Shown here piece by piece: positions 43,077 to 52,814 of a stretch of DNA of 64,000 bases (position 1 is the first letter of the stretch; each line of letters opens with the position of its first letter). This DNA is from Ancylobacter lacus. Lineage in GTDB: Bacteria; Pseudomonadota; Alphaproteobacteria; Rhizobiales; Xanthobacteraceae. A program made the position numbers and the translations under genes. The stretch covers positions 62,001 through 126,000 of the forward strand of contig NZ_JAHBGE010000013.1 in the NCBI RefSeq assembly GCF_018390635.1, in the 5' to 3' direction. The notes under the pieces were generated by a model, which made no database searches, had not been told where the DNA came from, and was given only the letters and a program-made list of their open reading frames with translations.

Positions 43077-44595
43077 TACGTTCGATTATGTCATCGCCGG
43101 GGGCGGCGCCGCGGGGTGCGTGCTGGCGCGCCGTCTGCTGGAGCGGACCGACGGGCGTATTGCGCTGATCGAGGCGGGCTCCGCCCTGCCCAACCGCTGG
43201 CTCGGCACGCCGCTGACCAGCGTGCGCCTTGGCCGCTGGTGGCACAGCTGGCCGTTCGAGACCGTGCCGCAGCAGGCCCTGCACGGGCGCCGGATCGCGC
43301 TGCCGATGGGGCGCGTGCTCGGCGGCAGCGCCTCGATCAACGCCATGATCGCCCAGCCCGCCCTCGATGCCGATATCGCCGAATGGGGCGCGGCGGTCGA
43401 GGGCTGGTCGCCCGCGGCGCTCGCGCCCGCCCGTGCCCGCGCCTTCGGCATGGCGGGAGTGGCCGGCGTTGCGCAGCTTCCCCTCGCGGCTCCTGCCTTC
43501 CGCTCGGCCTTCTCGGAGGCCTTCCTCGCCGCCTGCGGGGAGGGCGGCCTTCCGAACGAGGGCCTGCTGGACGGGCCGGATTCGGTGCGCTGCGGCTATT
43601 ATCCGCTGCTGCAGCGGAACGGGCGCCGCTTCTCGGCCTTTCAGGCCTATCTCGCGCCGATGCGCGGCCACCCCCGCCTGACCGTCATCACGGGCAAGGT
43701 CGTCCGCCTGACACTGGCGCAGGGCGAAGCGCGCGGCGTCGTCGTGGCCCACGGCGGCACGCGCCGCGTCATCGCCGCGGAACGAGAGGTGATCCTGGCT
43801 CTCGGGGCGCTGGAGAGCCCCCGGGTGCTGATGGCCTCCGGCATCGGCCCGGCGGACCTGCTGCGCAGGGCCGGGATCGGCGTTGTCCGCGACCTGCCGG
43901 ATGTCGGCGAGCGGCTCGCCGATCACGTCCGCCTTCCTCTTCTTTTCCATTCGGGCCAGACGTCGCCCGCGCGGCTGTGGCGGCTGCCGGGGGCGCTGCT
44001 GCGGCGGATGGCGGGGCGAGCCAGCGTGCTCGCCTCCAATTGCTGCGAGGCCGGGGCCTATCTCTCATCGGGAGGCGCGGGGCGGCCGGATCTGCAGCTC
44101 ATCACCCATTTCCAGTCCGTCGCCGACGGGGCGGCGGTCGATATCGAGCTTACGCTGGTGCGCCCGCTCAGCCGCGGCCGCGTGTCGATCGACCCGGCGG
44201 CGCCGGACGGCCGTGCCTTGATCGATCCCGCCTATCTCTCCGCGCCGCCCGATCTCGAACGGCTGGTGGAGGGGATCGGCATGGTGCGCGAGATCGCCCG
44301 CCGGCCTGCCCTTGCCGCCTTCGGCATCGGCGGAGAAAGGCTGCCGGGTCCGGCCGCTGTTTCCCGCGAGGCGCTGGCCCGACATGTGCGCGCGACCGCC
44401 ACGACCGCCTTCCATCCGGTCGGCACATGCCGGATGGGCGATGACGATGCGGCCGTGGTCGACGGCCGGCTGCGGGTCAACGGCCTCGCCCGCCTGAGAA
44501 TCGTCGACGCCTCGGTGATGCTGAGCCTGCCGGCGGCCAATACCTGTTGCGCGGTCATGCTCATCGCCGAGAGGGCCGCGGAGCTCATGACCTGA
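43060..44595 (+). CDS. GMC-family FAD oxidoreductase
   Basis: A 511-residue choline-dehydrogenase-like flavoprotein. The ADP-binding motif is DYVIAGGGAAGCVLARRLLE, the GMC signature region is GRVLGGSASINAMI, and ALGALESPRVLMASGIGP matches the second signature. The C-terminal domain has AFHPVGTCRMG, with the active-site His, and VNGLARLRIVDASVM. The ATG at 43060 has GGGA upstream. In this context it probably oxidises a sugar or inositol hydroxyl in the glycan pathway. It ends in an 11-bp convergent overlap with the acyltransferase-fold gene. Confidence 0.87.
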   Translation: MPGGDDTFDYVIAGGGAAGCVLARRLLERTDGRIALIEAGSALPNRWLGTPLTSVRLGRWWHSWPFETVPQQALHGRRIALPMGRVLGGSASINAMIAQPALDADIAEWGAAVEGWSPAALAPARARAFGMAGVAGVAQLPLAAPAFRSAFSEAFLAACGEGGLPNEGLLDGPDSVRCGYYPLLQRNGRRFSAFQAYLAPMRGHPRLTVITGKVVRLTLAQGEARGVVVAHGGTRRVIAAEREVILALGALESPRVLMASGIGPADLLRRAGIGVVRDLPDVGERLADHVRLPLLFHSGQTSPARLWRLPGALLRRMAGRASVLASNCCEAGAYLSSGGAGRPDLQLITHFQSVADGAAVDIELTLVRPLSRGRVSIDPAAPDGRALIDPAYLSAPPDLERLVEGIGMVREIARRPALAAFGIGGERLPGPAAVSREALARHVRATATTAFHPVGTCRMGDDDAAVVDGRLRVNGLARLRIVDASVMLSLPAANTCCAVMLIAERAAELMT

Positions 44596-45493
44596 GCGTC
44601 CCGGCGCTGCGCAGCGCCCGCCGGGTCGGCGCCGCGCATTCCAGAACCTCGAGCGCCGCCAGCGCGGGAAAGCGCGGCGCCAGCCGGCGGCGGACGAGGC
44701 CCAGCAGCCATGCCGTCGCGCGGCTCTCCAGCAAGGGCGCGGCGAGGGGGTGGACGAGAACCCCGACATGGCAGGGGGTCGTCTCGAAGCCGGCGTGGCG
44801 CTTGAAGCGGTCGAGCCCGGGATTGGCGGGAAGGGCCTGCCGGCCGATGCGTAGAAGCGCGACATCGGGCCGGGCCAGCAGCGCCTTGCGGGCTTCATGA
44901 TAGAGAAGATGGGTCGGCCTCAGCTCCGCCAGCGCGTCGTCCCAATGCATGAACAGGCCCTGGCAGAGGCCATCGCTGATGCGGCAGAGCAGATAGGCGG
45001 CGATCTCGCCGCCTCTCGTGACATAGCCATACAGCACGAGGGTGGGGTCGCGGGCCGCCTTCTCGGCAAGCCGGCGGCGTCCTTCCTCCTCGAGGCACGG
45101 CGCGGCGATGGTGCCGTGCCGCCTCAGCGAGGCGCGGTCGCAGCCGAGCGCCAGCGCGTGCCACTCCCGCCAGTCCAGCGGCCGGACGGTGCCATGGGCG
45201 GCCGCGCGCTTCAGGTTCTGTGCGAACTGCCGCTGCACGACCGCCGCCGCCGACCGGGAGGCGGTGAGCGAAAAATGCGCCACGGTCTTGCCGGAGGGTT
45301 GGCCGGTGCAGAAGATCGCGGCGAGGCGCCGCTCGCGCCGGAGCATGGCGCGGATGCCCGACACCGCGCCGCGGTGGACCGCACCGGAGGGCTCGGAAAC
45401 CAGCGCCAGCCGGCCGGCGCTCCGCCAGATCGTGCCGTCCATCTCGACGACGCGATATCCCATGCCGGCATACAGGGCGGGCAAGCCATTCAT
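44585..45493 (-). CDS. Acyltransferase-fold (GNAT/FemAB-like) protein, unassigned
   Basis: A 302-residue protein from ATG 45493 (MNGLPALYAGMGYRVVEMDG). I recognise only a probable GNAT-type fold. The central part reads like the second GNAT domain of FemAB-like proteins: LVLYGYVTRGGEIAAYLLCR, then HLLYHEARKALL and GLDRFKRHAGFETTP. No signal peptide or TM helix is visible. Facing the GMC oxidoreductase gene with overlapping 3' ends, it may N-acylate a glycan or inositol derivative. A real function cannot be assigned from sequence alone. Confidence 0.6.
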   Translation of the reverse strand: MNGLPALYAGMGYRVVEMDGTIWRSAGRLALVSEPSGAVHRGAVSGIRAMLRRERRLAAIFCTGQPSGKTVAHFSLTASRSAAAVVQRQFAQNLKRAAAHGTVRPLDWREWHALALGCDRASLRRHGTIAAPCLEEEGRRRLAEKAARDPTLVLYGYVTRGGEIAAYLLCRISDGLCQGLFMHWDDALAELRPTHLLYHEARKALLARPDVALLRIGRQALPANPGLDRFKRHAGFETTPCHVGVLVHPLAAPLLESRATAWLLGLVRRRLAPRFPALAALEVLECAAPTRRALRSAGTLRS

Positions 45494-45577
45494 CCGGTGG
45501 CAACCTGCGGGTGGCGTCTTCCGATGGCTCCCGAGCCGTTCGGGACCTTTCGACACCTCGCCGGCACTTTCCGGTTC

Positions 45578-46468
45578 CTATATCCCGGTTTTCCGCCTGT
45601 ATTCACCGGGAGAAACCCCGAGATGCCGGCGAAACGCCCTCGTGAAGGTCGACTGGGACGAGAAACGGCAGGTATAGGCGATCTCCACAAGGCTGGTTTC
45701 CGTGTGCCGCAGCATTTCCTGGGCGCGCTGAAACCGCAGTGAGCTGATGAATTTGTGCGGCGGGACGCCAACGGCCGACCGAAAGGCGCGAACAAAATGA
45801 TGGCGGCTCAGACAGGCGATATTTGCGAGATCAGCCAATGAGATGTCGGAATGAATGTTGTCGTTGATGTAATCAATCGCACGACGAATCTTCCCATGGT
45901 CGAAGGAAGTATCGCTCTTTTCGCTGATGTTAATCCCACTATACTTTATGAACAGATGAGACGCCATCGCGCTGGCCAAACTCTCGGCCAGAAGCCGGCC
46001 CGCCGAGGATTCCTCCTCCAGCTCGGCCGTCAGCCTGTAGCCGATCTGCCGGACAAAATCGTCGTCGATGCCGGCGCGATACGCGATGTTGCCGGGCGAA
46101 ATGTTTTGGGACAGAGACGCGGATATGGAACTGAAGACGTCGTGTCCGATGTACATGTGCAGGATGCGGCTGAGATCGTGGGTTATGCGGATGGAATCCT
46201 CCACCACGCCGATCGGGCAAAGCCAGAGCGTGCCGGGCCGGGCCGCGGTGCTCTGAAACTCCCCGTTTCCGCGCCGTTCCACGTGTCCTGTCTCTGATCC
46301 CGCGAGTGCGAGGGTAATCTCCATCTGCTGAGGGACGGGCGGCGGGATTTCCCCGGCAGGGTGATTGCGGATTTCGGCGGCCATGCCTCTCCAGTTCCGC
46401 TGCGTGGAACTCAGGAGCACATCGCCTCTGGGAAACTTCCTGCGGCCGAACTCGTGCACGCCCGCCAT
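45578..46468 (-). CDS. AraC-family transcriptional regulator
   Basis: A 296-residue regulator. The C-terminal 100 residues hold the double helix-turn-helix: ISLADLANIACLSRHHFVRA, then SLVEIAYTCRFSSQSTFTRA and FRRHLGVSPGEYRR. The N-terminal half is a variable sensing domain without a recognised fold. The ATG at 46468 follows GAGGAG; the frame is open to 46738 but without support. It is divergent from the large kinase gene across 212 bp. The last 750 bp or so of this gene have lower GC than the neighbours, which may indicate separate ancestry. Confidence 0.87.
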   Translation of the reverse strand: MAGVHEFGRRKFPRGDVLLSSTQRNWRGMAAEIRNHPAGEIPPPVPQQMEITLALAGSETGHVERRGNGEFQSTAARPGTLWLCPIGVVEDSIRITHDLSRILHMYIGHDVFSSISASLSQNISPGNIAYRAGIDDDFVRQIGYRLTAELEEESSAGRLLAESLASAMASHLFIKYSGINISEKSDTSFDHGKIRRAIDYINDNIHSDISLADLANIACLSRHHFVRAFRSAVGVPPHKFISSLRFQRAQEMLRHTETSLVEIAYTCRFSSQSTFTRAFRRHLGVSPGEYRRKTGI

Positions 46469-46680
46469 ATCCGGCTCCTCGATCCGCAGGGCGCATTTCG
46501 CCTGATTGGTAATTTTGCGGCCGAAGGCGTTCCCGATCAAGTATGCCGATTCCGGCAAACACAACGCCAATCCGGGCACATACGCCCGCGCGAGCCTGCG
46601 GCAGACTGGTGCCCGATCATCGCACGACCCCCGTGGGACGATCCGGCGACGCGCCGAGCGAAGCTCAATGAGAGGCACCC

Positions 46681-49600
46681 ATGAACTCCGGCAGTCGCGT
46701 TCCTGGCGTCCCGCTTCAGGACATCGCAGCGGCTCCACGAGCGTCCTATCTCTTGAGCAACGATCTGCGGAGCCGTCTGGAGCTCAAGAATTCGGACTGG
46801 TGGTCCGGGTTGACCATCCTGCACCAGACCCGCGAGATGGGGGTGGAGCATGTGCATGTCGTCGATGCCGGCGGTGAGGCGTGGTGGATCCGTGCGGCCG
46901 ACTGGAATACGCCGCAGGCGTACCGGCTGCAGTGGGACGCGGCGCTCGCTCTGACACTCGGAAGCGACATTGCGGAGGTTCCCACAGCCGTCGGAGAAGA
47001 CGAAAAGCTTTCGCTCGTCTATGCCCGGCGTTCGGGACAGGTCTTGGCCGATCTTCGTTCCTCCGGTCCCGGCATCCGCTCATTTCTGGACTTTGCGCTC
47101 GCGGCGACGTCGACGCTGATGCGCATGCACGACGCCGGCGTGGTCCATGGCGGCCTCTCGTCGGCCAAGCTGCTGGTCGAGCCGGACGGGCAGGTGCGTT
47201 TTACCGGTTTCGCCTGGAACTCGGTGGCCGATGAAGGGGAGCCGGGCGAACGCTCTGTTTCAGAGGCCGATCTCGCCTACGCGGCGCCGGAGCTGATACG
47301 CACCGATCCTCATCCCGTCGACGCCCGTGCCGATCTCTATGCGATGGGGGTGCTGCTCTATGAGCGCCTCACAGGAACCCTGCCGTTTGCGGCGTCCGAT
47401 CTCTCCGGCTGGCTGCATGCCCATGTCGCGATGGAGCCTCCTTCCGTGCGGGAGATCCGGCCCGATGTACCGGCGATCATTGACCAGATTCTGTTCAAGC
47501 TGATCCGCAAGGACCCCAGGCAGCGCTACCAGACGGCGGCGGCGCTCTACGCCGATTTCCGGCGGGTGGCCGGATCCCTCGCCGCCACGGGCCATGTCGA
47601 CGCGTTCGTCCTCGCCCGCGGTGATCTTGCGGAGCCGCTGCACCCTTCGCTTCATCTCGTTGGGCGCCATCGCGAACGCGCAATGTTCTCGGCGCTCTAT
47701 GAGGCGTTTCGCCGGTCTCCTCACTGCCGCATCGTGCTGCTGAGCGGGGAGCCCGGGGCGGGCAAGACGTCGCTGGTCGAGACGTTTCTCGCAGATATGG
47801 CCGATGGGAGCGCCATCCGCTGCACGGGCAAAGGCGTGCACCTGCGCCAGGGAACGCCGTTCGCCCCGCTCGCGCAGGCGCTGCGCACCGCGCTGGCCCA
47901 CCTCATGGGGGGAGACGAGTCCGTGCTGCAGGCGGCCCGGGCGCGGCTCGATGCGGTGGTCGGCTGTCGCCGCCTCCTTGGAGAGCTGGTTCCCGACCTC
48001 GCCTTCCTGCCGCCTGAAGCGCCGGTGCTCGCCGATGTTCCCGCCCATCTCGCGCAAGTCCGGTCTGCCCGGATCATCGCCGAGACCTTCGGCGCGATCG
48101 CTTCGGCAGGTGCGCCGCTCGTGCTGTTTCTGGACGACCTCCAGTGGTTCGACCACGCAAGCCTGAACGCTGCCCGTCAGCTCTGCAGCGAAGCCCCGGC
48201 CCATGTCTTCCTTGTCTGCGGCTACCGCGATGACGCGCAGAACCGAAGGTCGGTCCGGGATTTCCTCGATGTGGCGAGGGCATCGCCTGCTTTCGCCGAG
48301 GACGTGCGGATCGAGCCCCTGAAGGAGTGCGATACCGGCGAGCTCGTGGCCCTCCTGTTGAAGAGCGAACCGGAGGAGGTCGCACCGATCGCCGCCCGCC
48401 TTCATCGGGAGGCGCGTGGCAATCCCTTCTATATCGGCCAGCTTTTGCGCAGGTCGATGGAGGAGGGCGGCCTGCGGTTCGACGCCGAAACACAGGAATG
48501 GCGCTGGAGCGAGCCACAGGGCGGGCATCCCCACGAGATCGCCGATGTCATGTCGGAACGCATCCATGCCCTGCCGCCGCTGCAGCGCGCTCTCCTGCAA
48601 CGCTGCGCCAGTCTGGGAGGGCATTGCACGCCGCTGTTCGCGGCGCGGCTTTCCGGCGCGAGTGTCGAGGACGTTGTCCGGGCGGCCAACGCGCTGGTTG
48701 CGGCCGGTCTCCTCCGCCGCTCGGGAGCCGCTTTTGCGATAGCCCATGACCGCGTGCTGGAAGCCGCCTATGCGACGATGTCGCCGACCCAGCGGATGCG
48801 CGATCACCTGAGCAATGCCCGTGATCTCGTGACGTGGCGGCCGTCGTCCGAGCCGGACATCGCCTTCGACGTCGCCGCCCAGATCGAGCATTGCGACCTC
48901 GGTCAGCTCTCCGTCGGCGAGCGCCCGGATTTTGCCCGGCTGCTTCTGCTGGCGGCGCGGGCCTGCCGGTCTGCCGGCGAGGCCGGCCGGGCCTTGCATT
49001 TCGTCGAGTTGATACGCCGCATTCTTTTGGGCGCCCCGGCGGACGGCGCCGCTGCGCTCATGTTCGATGCCGAGTGGCTGTATGGCGACTGCCTGCTGGC
49101 TCTGGGGCGGGTCGACGAGGCTCTTGCCGCGGTGGACGCCCTCTCCGACCTCAGCCGCGACCCCGTCAGCGTGGCGGATGCCTGCCGGCTGAAAGCCACC
49201 GCACTGACGATCAAGGGCGCCTATGCCGATGCCATCGCGGTGGCGCGCGAAGGCCTGCGGCTTCTCGATGTCGACCTCGATCCGGCCATGGCTGACGATG
49301 CCCTGGAGGCGGCTTATGTGAGCTGCCGGCGTGAGCTCGACAGGGTCGGTCTCGATCACGTCCTTTCGCTGCCGGAGATGACCGATCGACGGGCACGCTC
49401 CGCATTGTCGCTCTTGTCGACGCTCATCGCGTCCTTCTTCGTCAAGAGCGAGCTGCGGCTGCTGCATGTCATCCGGATCACGGAGCTGACGCTCCAGCAT
49501 GGTGCCGCGCCGGAATCGGCCTATGGGCTCGCGTGGCTCGGCGTCCTCAGTGCTCATGATTTCGGAGCCTATGAGAGAGGCGCGGACTACGCCTTGGCCG

Positions 49601-51846
49601 CCTGCACGTTGGCGAGGCGCGACGGCTACGAGGCGCAGCGGACCGCGGCGTTGATTGCCCTCGACCAGGTCAGTGCCTGGACGGTCCCCATGCGCTCGGC
49701 GCTTGGCTATGCGCGCGAAGGCGCGCGGGTCGGCCAGGCCGCGGGCGATCTCGGCATGACGTGCTACGCCCGCAATCACATCGCCTCCGATATGCTCGTC
49801 AGCGGGGTGCCGCTCGACCGCATACACGCGGAACTTGTCGACAGCATTCGGCTGACGCGGGATATCGGCTACAGCGATATCGAAATGATCCTCACGGCGC
49901 AGCTGGACATGGTGGATTCCCTGCGCTCCGGGGAGGCGAAGACTTCCGTCCGGCATTCGGATCTCGTGGAGTCGTCCGTCGCCACCCAATTCTGGGTAAA
50001 GCACTATACCGGCCTGCAATCCTTCCTTCTGGACGCCGTGGAGGCTGCCATCGGCCATCTGGCGGAAGCGGAGGCGCTGGCTTGGGCGGCGCCAGCGCAT
50101 ATCGACACGGCCAATAACTGTTTTTTCCTGGCCCTGGCGCATGCGCATGTGCCCGACCCGCAACGTTCATCGGCGCAGCGCCTGGAACAGATGGCGGTGG
50201 CGCGCGAACGCTTCAGGTCATGGGCCGCGCTCAATCACGAGACGTTTTCATCCAAGCATCTCATTCTCGAGGCGGAGGCGGCCCGGCTCGGGGGTGAGTG
50301 CCGCCGTGCCATGGAGCTTTACGAGCGCGCCGCAGAGGCGGCCGCGGCCGCCCGGTTCATCCAGGATCGGGCGCTGGCACAGGAACTCGCGGCGCGGCTG
50401 TATCGCGACATGGACCTTGCCGCGCCTGCGCAGGGCTGCCGGGCGGTTGCTGTCGCCTGTTACCGGGAGTGGGGCGCGCATGGCAAGGCCGATCAGCTCG
50501 GCGGCCATCCGACGCCGACGGCCGACGCCGACGCGGATGCCGACGCCGCGACGGCACCCCGGAAGAAGACGCAGCACCAGCTCGACTTCACCGTCATGAC
50601 GGCGGCGTCTCAAGCGTTGGCGGAGGAGGTCGGTCTCGAACAGGTCGTTCGTACGCTTATGAAAAGCATGGTCGTTCATGCGGGGGCCCAGTTCGGCCTG
50701 CTGCTGCTTCTGCGCGGGGGCAAGCCGTCGGTGGAAGCGGTGGCACGCGTCGCGGCACAAGGCTTCACGATCGCGTTTCAACCCGCCACGCCGCCGGAAG
50801 AGCTCATGCCCGCCTCCGTGCTGAAGACGGTCCTGCGCACGGCGAAGCCCGTCACGCTGGCCGATGCCGCCATCGAGGCGGCGCAGCGCGGCCTCTCCAT
50901 GGGAGGGCGCAGCATCCGCTCGCTGGCCTGCCTGCCGCTGATAAAGCGGGGGGAGCTGATCGGCATGCTCTATCTCGAAAACGCCCTGAGCGCCGATGTC
51001 TTCACGCCCCGCCGGATGGCGATGCTGGAAATCCTTGCTCCCCAGGCGGCGATATCGCTGGATTCCGCCCGGCTTTACGGCGACCTGATGGACGAGAACC
51101 TGCGCCGTGCCAGGGCGGAATTCGAGCTGCGCGAGGCGCGGAGCGATCTGGCGCGCGCCAACCAGCTTACCGCCATGGGCAGCTTCGCGACGTCCGTGGC
51201 GCACGAGATCAAACAGCCGCTCGCCAGCCTCGTCGCCCATGCCGACGCAGGCTTGCGCTGGCTGAACAGAGCTCAGCCGGACCTGGCGGAGGTGGCGAAA
51301 AGCCTGCAGAGCATCGGCGACGCGGGACGTCGTGCGGCGGATATCGTCAATGCCCTGCGCTCACTGGTGAAGCAATCTCCGGCCTCCCTCAGCCCGGTTC
51401 GCGTCGACGATGTATTGAATGACGTGCTGAAGATCGTGACTCCCGACATCCTGTCGGATGAGATAAAACTGAATATTACATCGTTCGGTGAATCACGGTT
51501 GATATTGGCCAATAATATTCAGCTGCAGCAGGTGTTCTTTAATCTGATAACCAATGCGATCCAGTCGATGGGATCGACGTCCGCCTCGGAGCGGCGGTTG
51601 AATGTGGTGACTTCTTATCGGTCCAGCGATGTCGAGGTCGCCATCGAAGATGCGGGATGTGGAATGCCGCCGGATGTGGCGGCGCGTATATTTCAACCCT
51701 TCTTCACGACCAAGACGACGGGAATGGGCGTGGGGCTGGCGATCTGCCGCTCGATCGTCGAGCTTCATGGCGGGTCGCTGGACGTTCAGTCCATCGAAGG
51801 CGAGGGGAGCACATTCTTCGTGCGCCTTCCCCTCGCGGCCGCGTGA
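46681..51846 (+). CDS. Kinase-like/AAA-ATPase/GAF/histidine-kinase giant sensor protein
   Basis: A 1721-residue multidomain protein. Residues about 40-300 resemble a Ser/Thr kinase but read HGGLSSAKLLV where HRDLKPxN is expected (H156) and have FTGFAW instead of DFG, so this part is likely a pseudokinase. A STAND/AfsR-like ATPase follows with P-loop GEPGAGKTSL (K362) and LVLFLDDLQWFD. A long helical region covers about 650-1290, then GAF at about 1310-1460. The histidine kinase has SVAHEIKQPLASLV with H1508 and ATP-site motifs NLITNAIQSM and TTGMGVGLAICRS. Such proteins are known as trifunctional kinase/ATPase/histidine-kinase sensors. No partner response regulator is adjacent. Confidence 0.9.
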   Translation: MNSGSRVPGVPLQDIAAAPRASYLLSNDLRSRLELKNSDWWSGLTILHQTREMGVEHVHVVDAGGEAWWIRAADWNTPQAYRLQWDAALALTLGSDIAEVPTAVGEDEKLSLVYARRSGQVLADLRSSGPGIRSFLDFALAATSTLMRMHDAGVVHGGLSSAKLLVEPDGQVRFTGFAWNSVADEGEPGERSVSEADLAYAAPELIRTDPHPVDARADLYAMGVLLYERLTGTLPFAASDLSGWLHAHVAMEPPSVREIRPDVPAIIDQILFKLIRKDPRQRYQTAAALYADFRRVAGSLAATGHVDAFVLARGDLAEPLHPSLHLVGRHRERAMFSALYEAFRRSPHCRIVLLSGEPGAGKTSLVETFLADMADGSAIRCTGKGVHLRQGTPFAPLAQALRTALAHLMGGDESVLQAARARLDAVVGCRRLLGELVPDLAFLPPEAPVLADVPAHLAQVRSARIIAETFGAIASAGAPLVLFLDDLQWFDHASLNAARQLCSEAPAHVFLVCGYRDDAQNRRSVRDFLDVARASPAFAEDVRIEPLKECDTGELVALLLKSEPEEVAPIAARLHREARGNPFYIGQLLRRSMEEGGLRFDAETQEWRWSEPQGGHPHEIADVMSERIHALPPLQRALLQRCASLGGHCTPLFAARLSGASVEDVVRAANALVAAGLLRRSGAAFAIAHDRVLEAAYATMSPTQRMRDHLSNARDLVTWRPSSEPDIAFDVAAQIEHCDLGQLSVGERPDFARLLLLAARACRSAGEAGRALHFVELIRRILLGAPADGAAALMFDAEWLYGDCLLALGRVDEALAAVDALSDLSRDPVSVADACRLKATALTIKGAYADAIAVAREGLRLLDVDLDPAMADDALEAAYVSCRRELDRVGLDHVLSLPEMTDRRARSALSLLSTLIASFFVKSELRLLHVIRITELTLQHGAAPESAYGLAWLGVLSAHDFGAYERGADYALAACTLARRDGYEAQRTAALIALDQVSAWTVPMRSALGYAREGARVGQAAGDLGMTCYARNHIASDMLVSGVPLDRIHAELVDSIRLTRDIGYSDIEMILTAQLDMVDSLRSGEAKTSVRHSDLVESSVATQFWVKHYTGLQSFLLDAVEAAIGHLAEAEALAWAAPAHIDTANNCFFLALAHAHVPDPQRSSAQRLEQMAVARERFRSWAALNHETFSSKHLILEAEAARLGGECRRAMELYERAAEAAAAARFIQDRALAQELAARLYRDMDLAAPAQGCRAVAVACYREWGAHGKADQLGGHPTPTADADADADAATAPRKKTQHQLDFTVMTAASQALAEEVGLEQVVRTLMKSMVVHAGAQFGLLLLLRGGKPSVEAVARVAAQGFTIAFQPATPPEELMPASVLKTVLRTAKPVTLADAAIEAAQRGLSMGGRSIRSLACLPLIKRGELIGMLYLENALSADVFTPRRMAMLEILAPQAAISLDSARLYGDLMDENLRRARAEFELREARSDLARANQLTAMGSFATSVAHEIKQPLASLVAHADAGLRWLNRAQPDLAEVAKSLQSIGDAGRRAADIVNALRSLVKQSPASLSPVRVDDVLNDVLKIVTPDILSDEIKLNITSFGESRLILANNIQLQQVFFNLITNAIQSMGSTSASERRLNVVTSYRSSDVEVAIEDAGCGMPPDVAARIFQPFFTTKTTGMGVGLAICRSIVELHGGSLDVQSIEGEGSTFFVRLPLAAA

Positions 51847-51871
51847 AGGGGCCGGCGGAGGCTCGGCGGCA

Positions 51872-51907
51872 GCCCACCGGCGGCGGTCGCGGGACCGACC
51901 GGTGGGC
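51872..51907. terminator. Bidirectional terminator candidate
   Basis: GCCCACCGG and CCGGTGGGC form a 9-bp stem with an 18-nt loop, between the convergent sensor and SDR genes. Confidence 0.45.
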
Positions 51908-51922
51908 CGCGAAGCTCTGGCG

Positions 51923-52699
51923 TCAGCTGATGTAGTCGATCGTGCCACCGTCCACGCGCAGCGCGGCGCCCGTCGTGGCGGAGGCCAGCGGCGAGGCGAG
52001 ATAGACGACCATGCTGGCGACTTCTTCGACCGTGGCGAGGCGCTGGATGATCGAGGAGGGCCGGTGTGCCTTGACGAAGTCCGTTCCCGCTTCCTCGGGC
52101 GACTTTCCCTGCGCTATGTCGGCCTTCAGCATCTCGGCAACGCCCTCCGAGAGGGTCGGGCCCGGCAGGACCGAGTTCACCGTGACGCCGGTCCCCGCCA
52201 TGCGCTTGGCGAGGCCGCGGGCGAGCGAGACATCGGCGGTCTTGCTGACGCCGTAATGGATCATCTCCACCGGGATGTTGAAGCCGGATTCCGAGGAGAG
52301 GAACAGCATTCGGCCCCAGCCCCGCGACGCCATGCCGGGAAGATAGGCCCGTGCAAGACGCACCCCTGCCATCACGTTGACCTGCCAGTGTCGTTCCCAG
52401 ATCGCATCGTCGGTGTCGAAGAAGTCGGCCGGCTGGAAGATGCCGAGATTGTTGACGACGATGTCGAAGGCGGGTTCGATCGCCACCAGTTCGCGCGTGC
52501 CCTCCGCGGTGCCGAGATCAATGGCGCGCCCTTCCGCGGAACCGCCAAGCTGCGCGAGCGCCGCCTCGACCTTCGCCGCGCTTCGGCCATTGATGACGAC
52601 CGTCGCTCCCGCCGCCTGCAGGCCTTTCGCGATGGCGAAGCCGATGCCGGCGGTCGAGCCGGTGACGAGGGCACGCTTGCCGGAAAGATCGATCTTCAT
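51923..52699 (-). CDS. Short-chain dehydrogenase/reductase
   Basis: A 258-residue classical SDR. The cofactor motif is LVTGSTAGIGFAIAKG, with NNLGIF in place of the NNAG motif. The catalytic Ser is in FLSSESGFN and the Tyr and Lys in YGVSKTADVSLARGL; VLPGPT follows. GAGGAT precedes the ATG. Arg39 in INGRSAAKVE suggests NADP(H). It lies 115 bp downstream of poxB on the same strand. The substrate is not known. Confidence 0.87.
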   Translation of the reverse strand: MKIDLSGKRALVTGSTAGIGFAIAKGLQAAGATVVINGRSAAKVEAALAQLGGSAEGRAIDLGTAEGTRELVAIEPAFDIVVNNLGIFQPADFFDTDDAIWERHWQVNVMAGVRLARAYLPGMASRGWGRMLFLSSESGFNIPVEMIHYGVSKTADVSLARGLAKRMAGTGVTVNSVLPGPTLSEGVAEMLKADIAQGKSPEEAGTDFVKAHRPSSIIQRLATVEEVASMVVYLASPLASATTGAALRVDGGTIDYIS

Positions 52700-52814
52700 G
52701 GTCGCATCCTCAGTGGGTTGGCCTGTGATGGGTCGCGGCAGCCCAAGGCGCCGGGTGGGCCGGGCTGGCGGTGTCGAGCACCGCCACCTGACGGGTTCGG
52801 CCGGCGCGCCGGTA

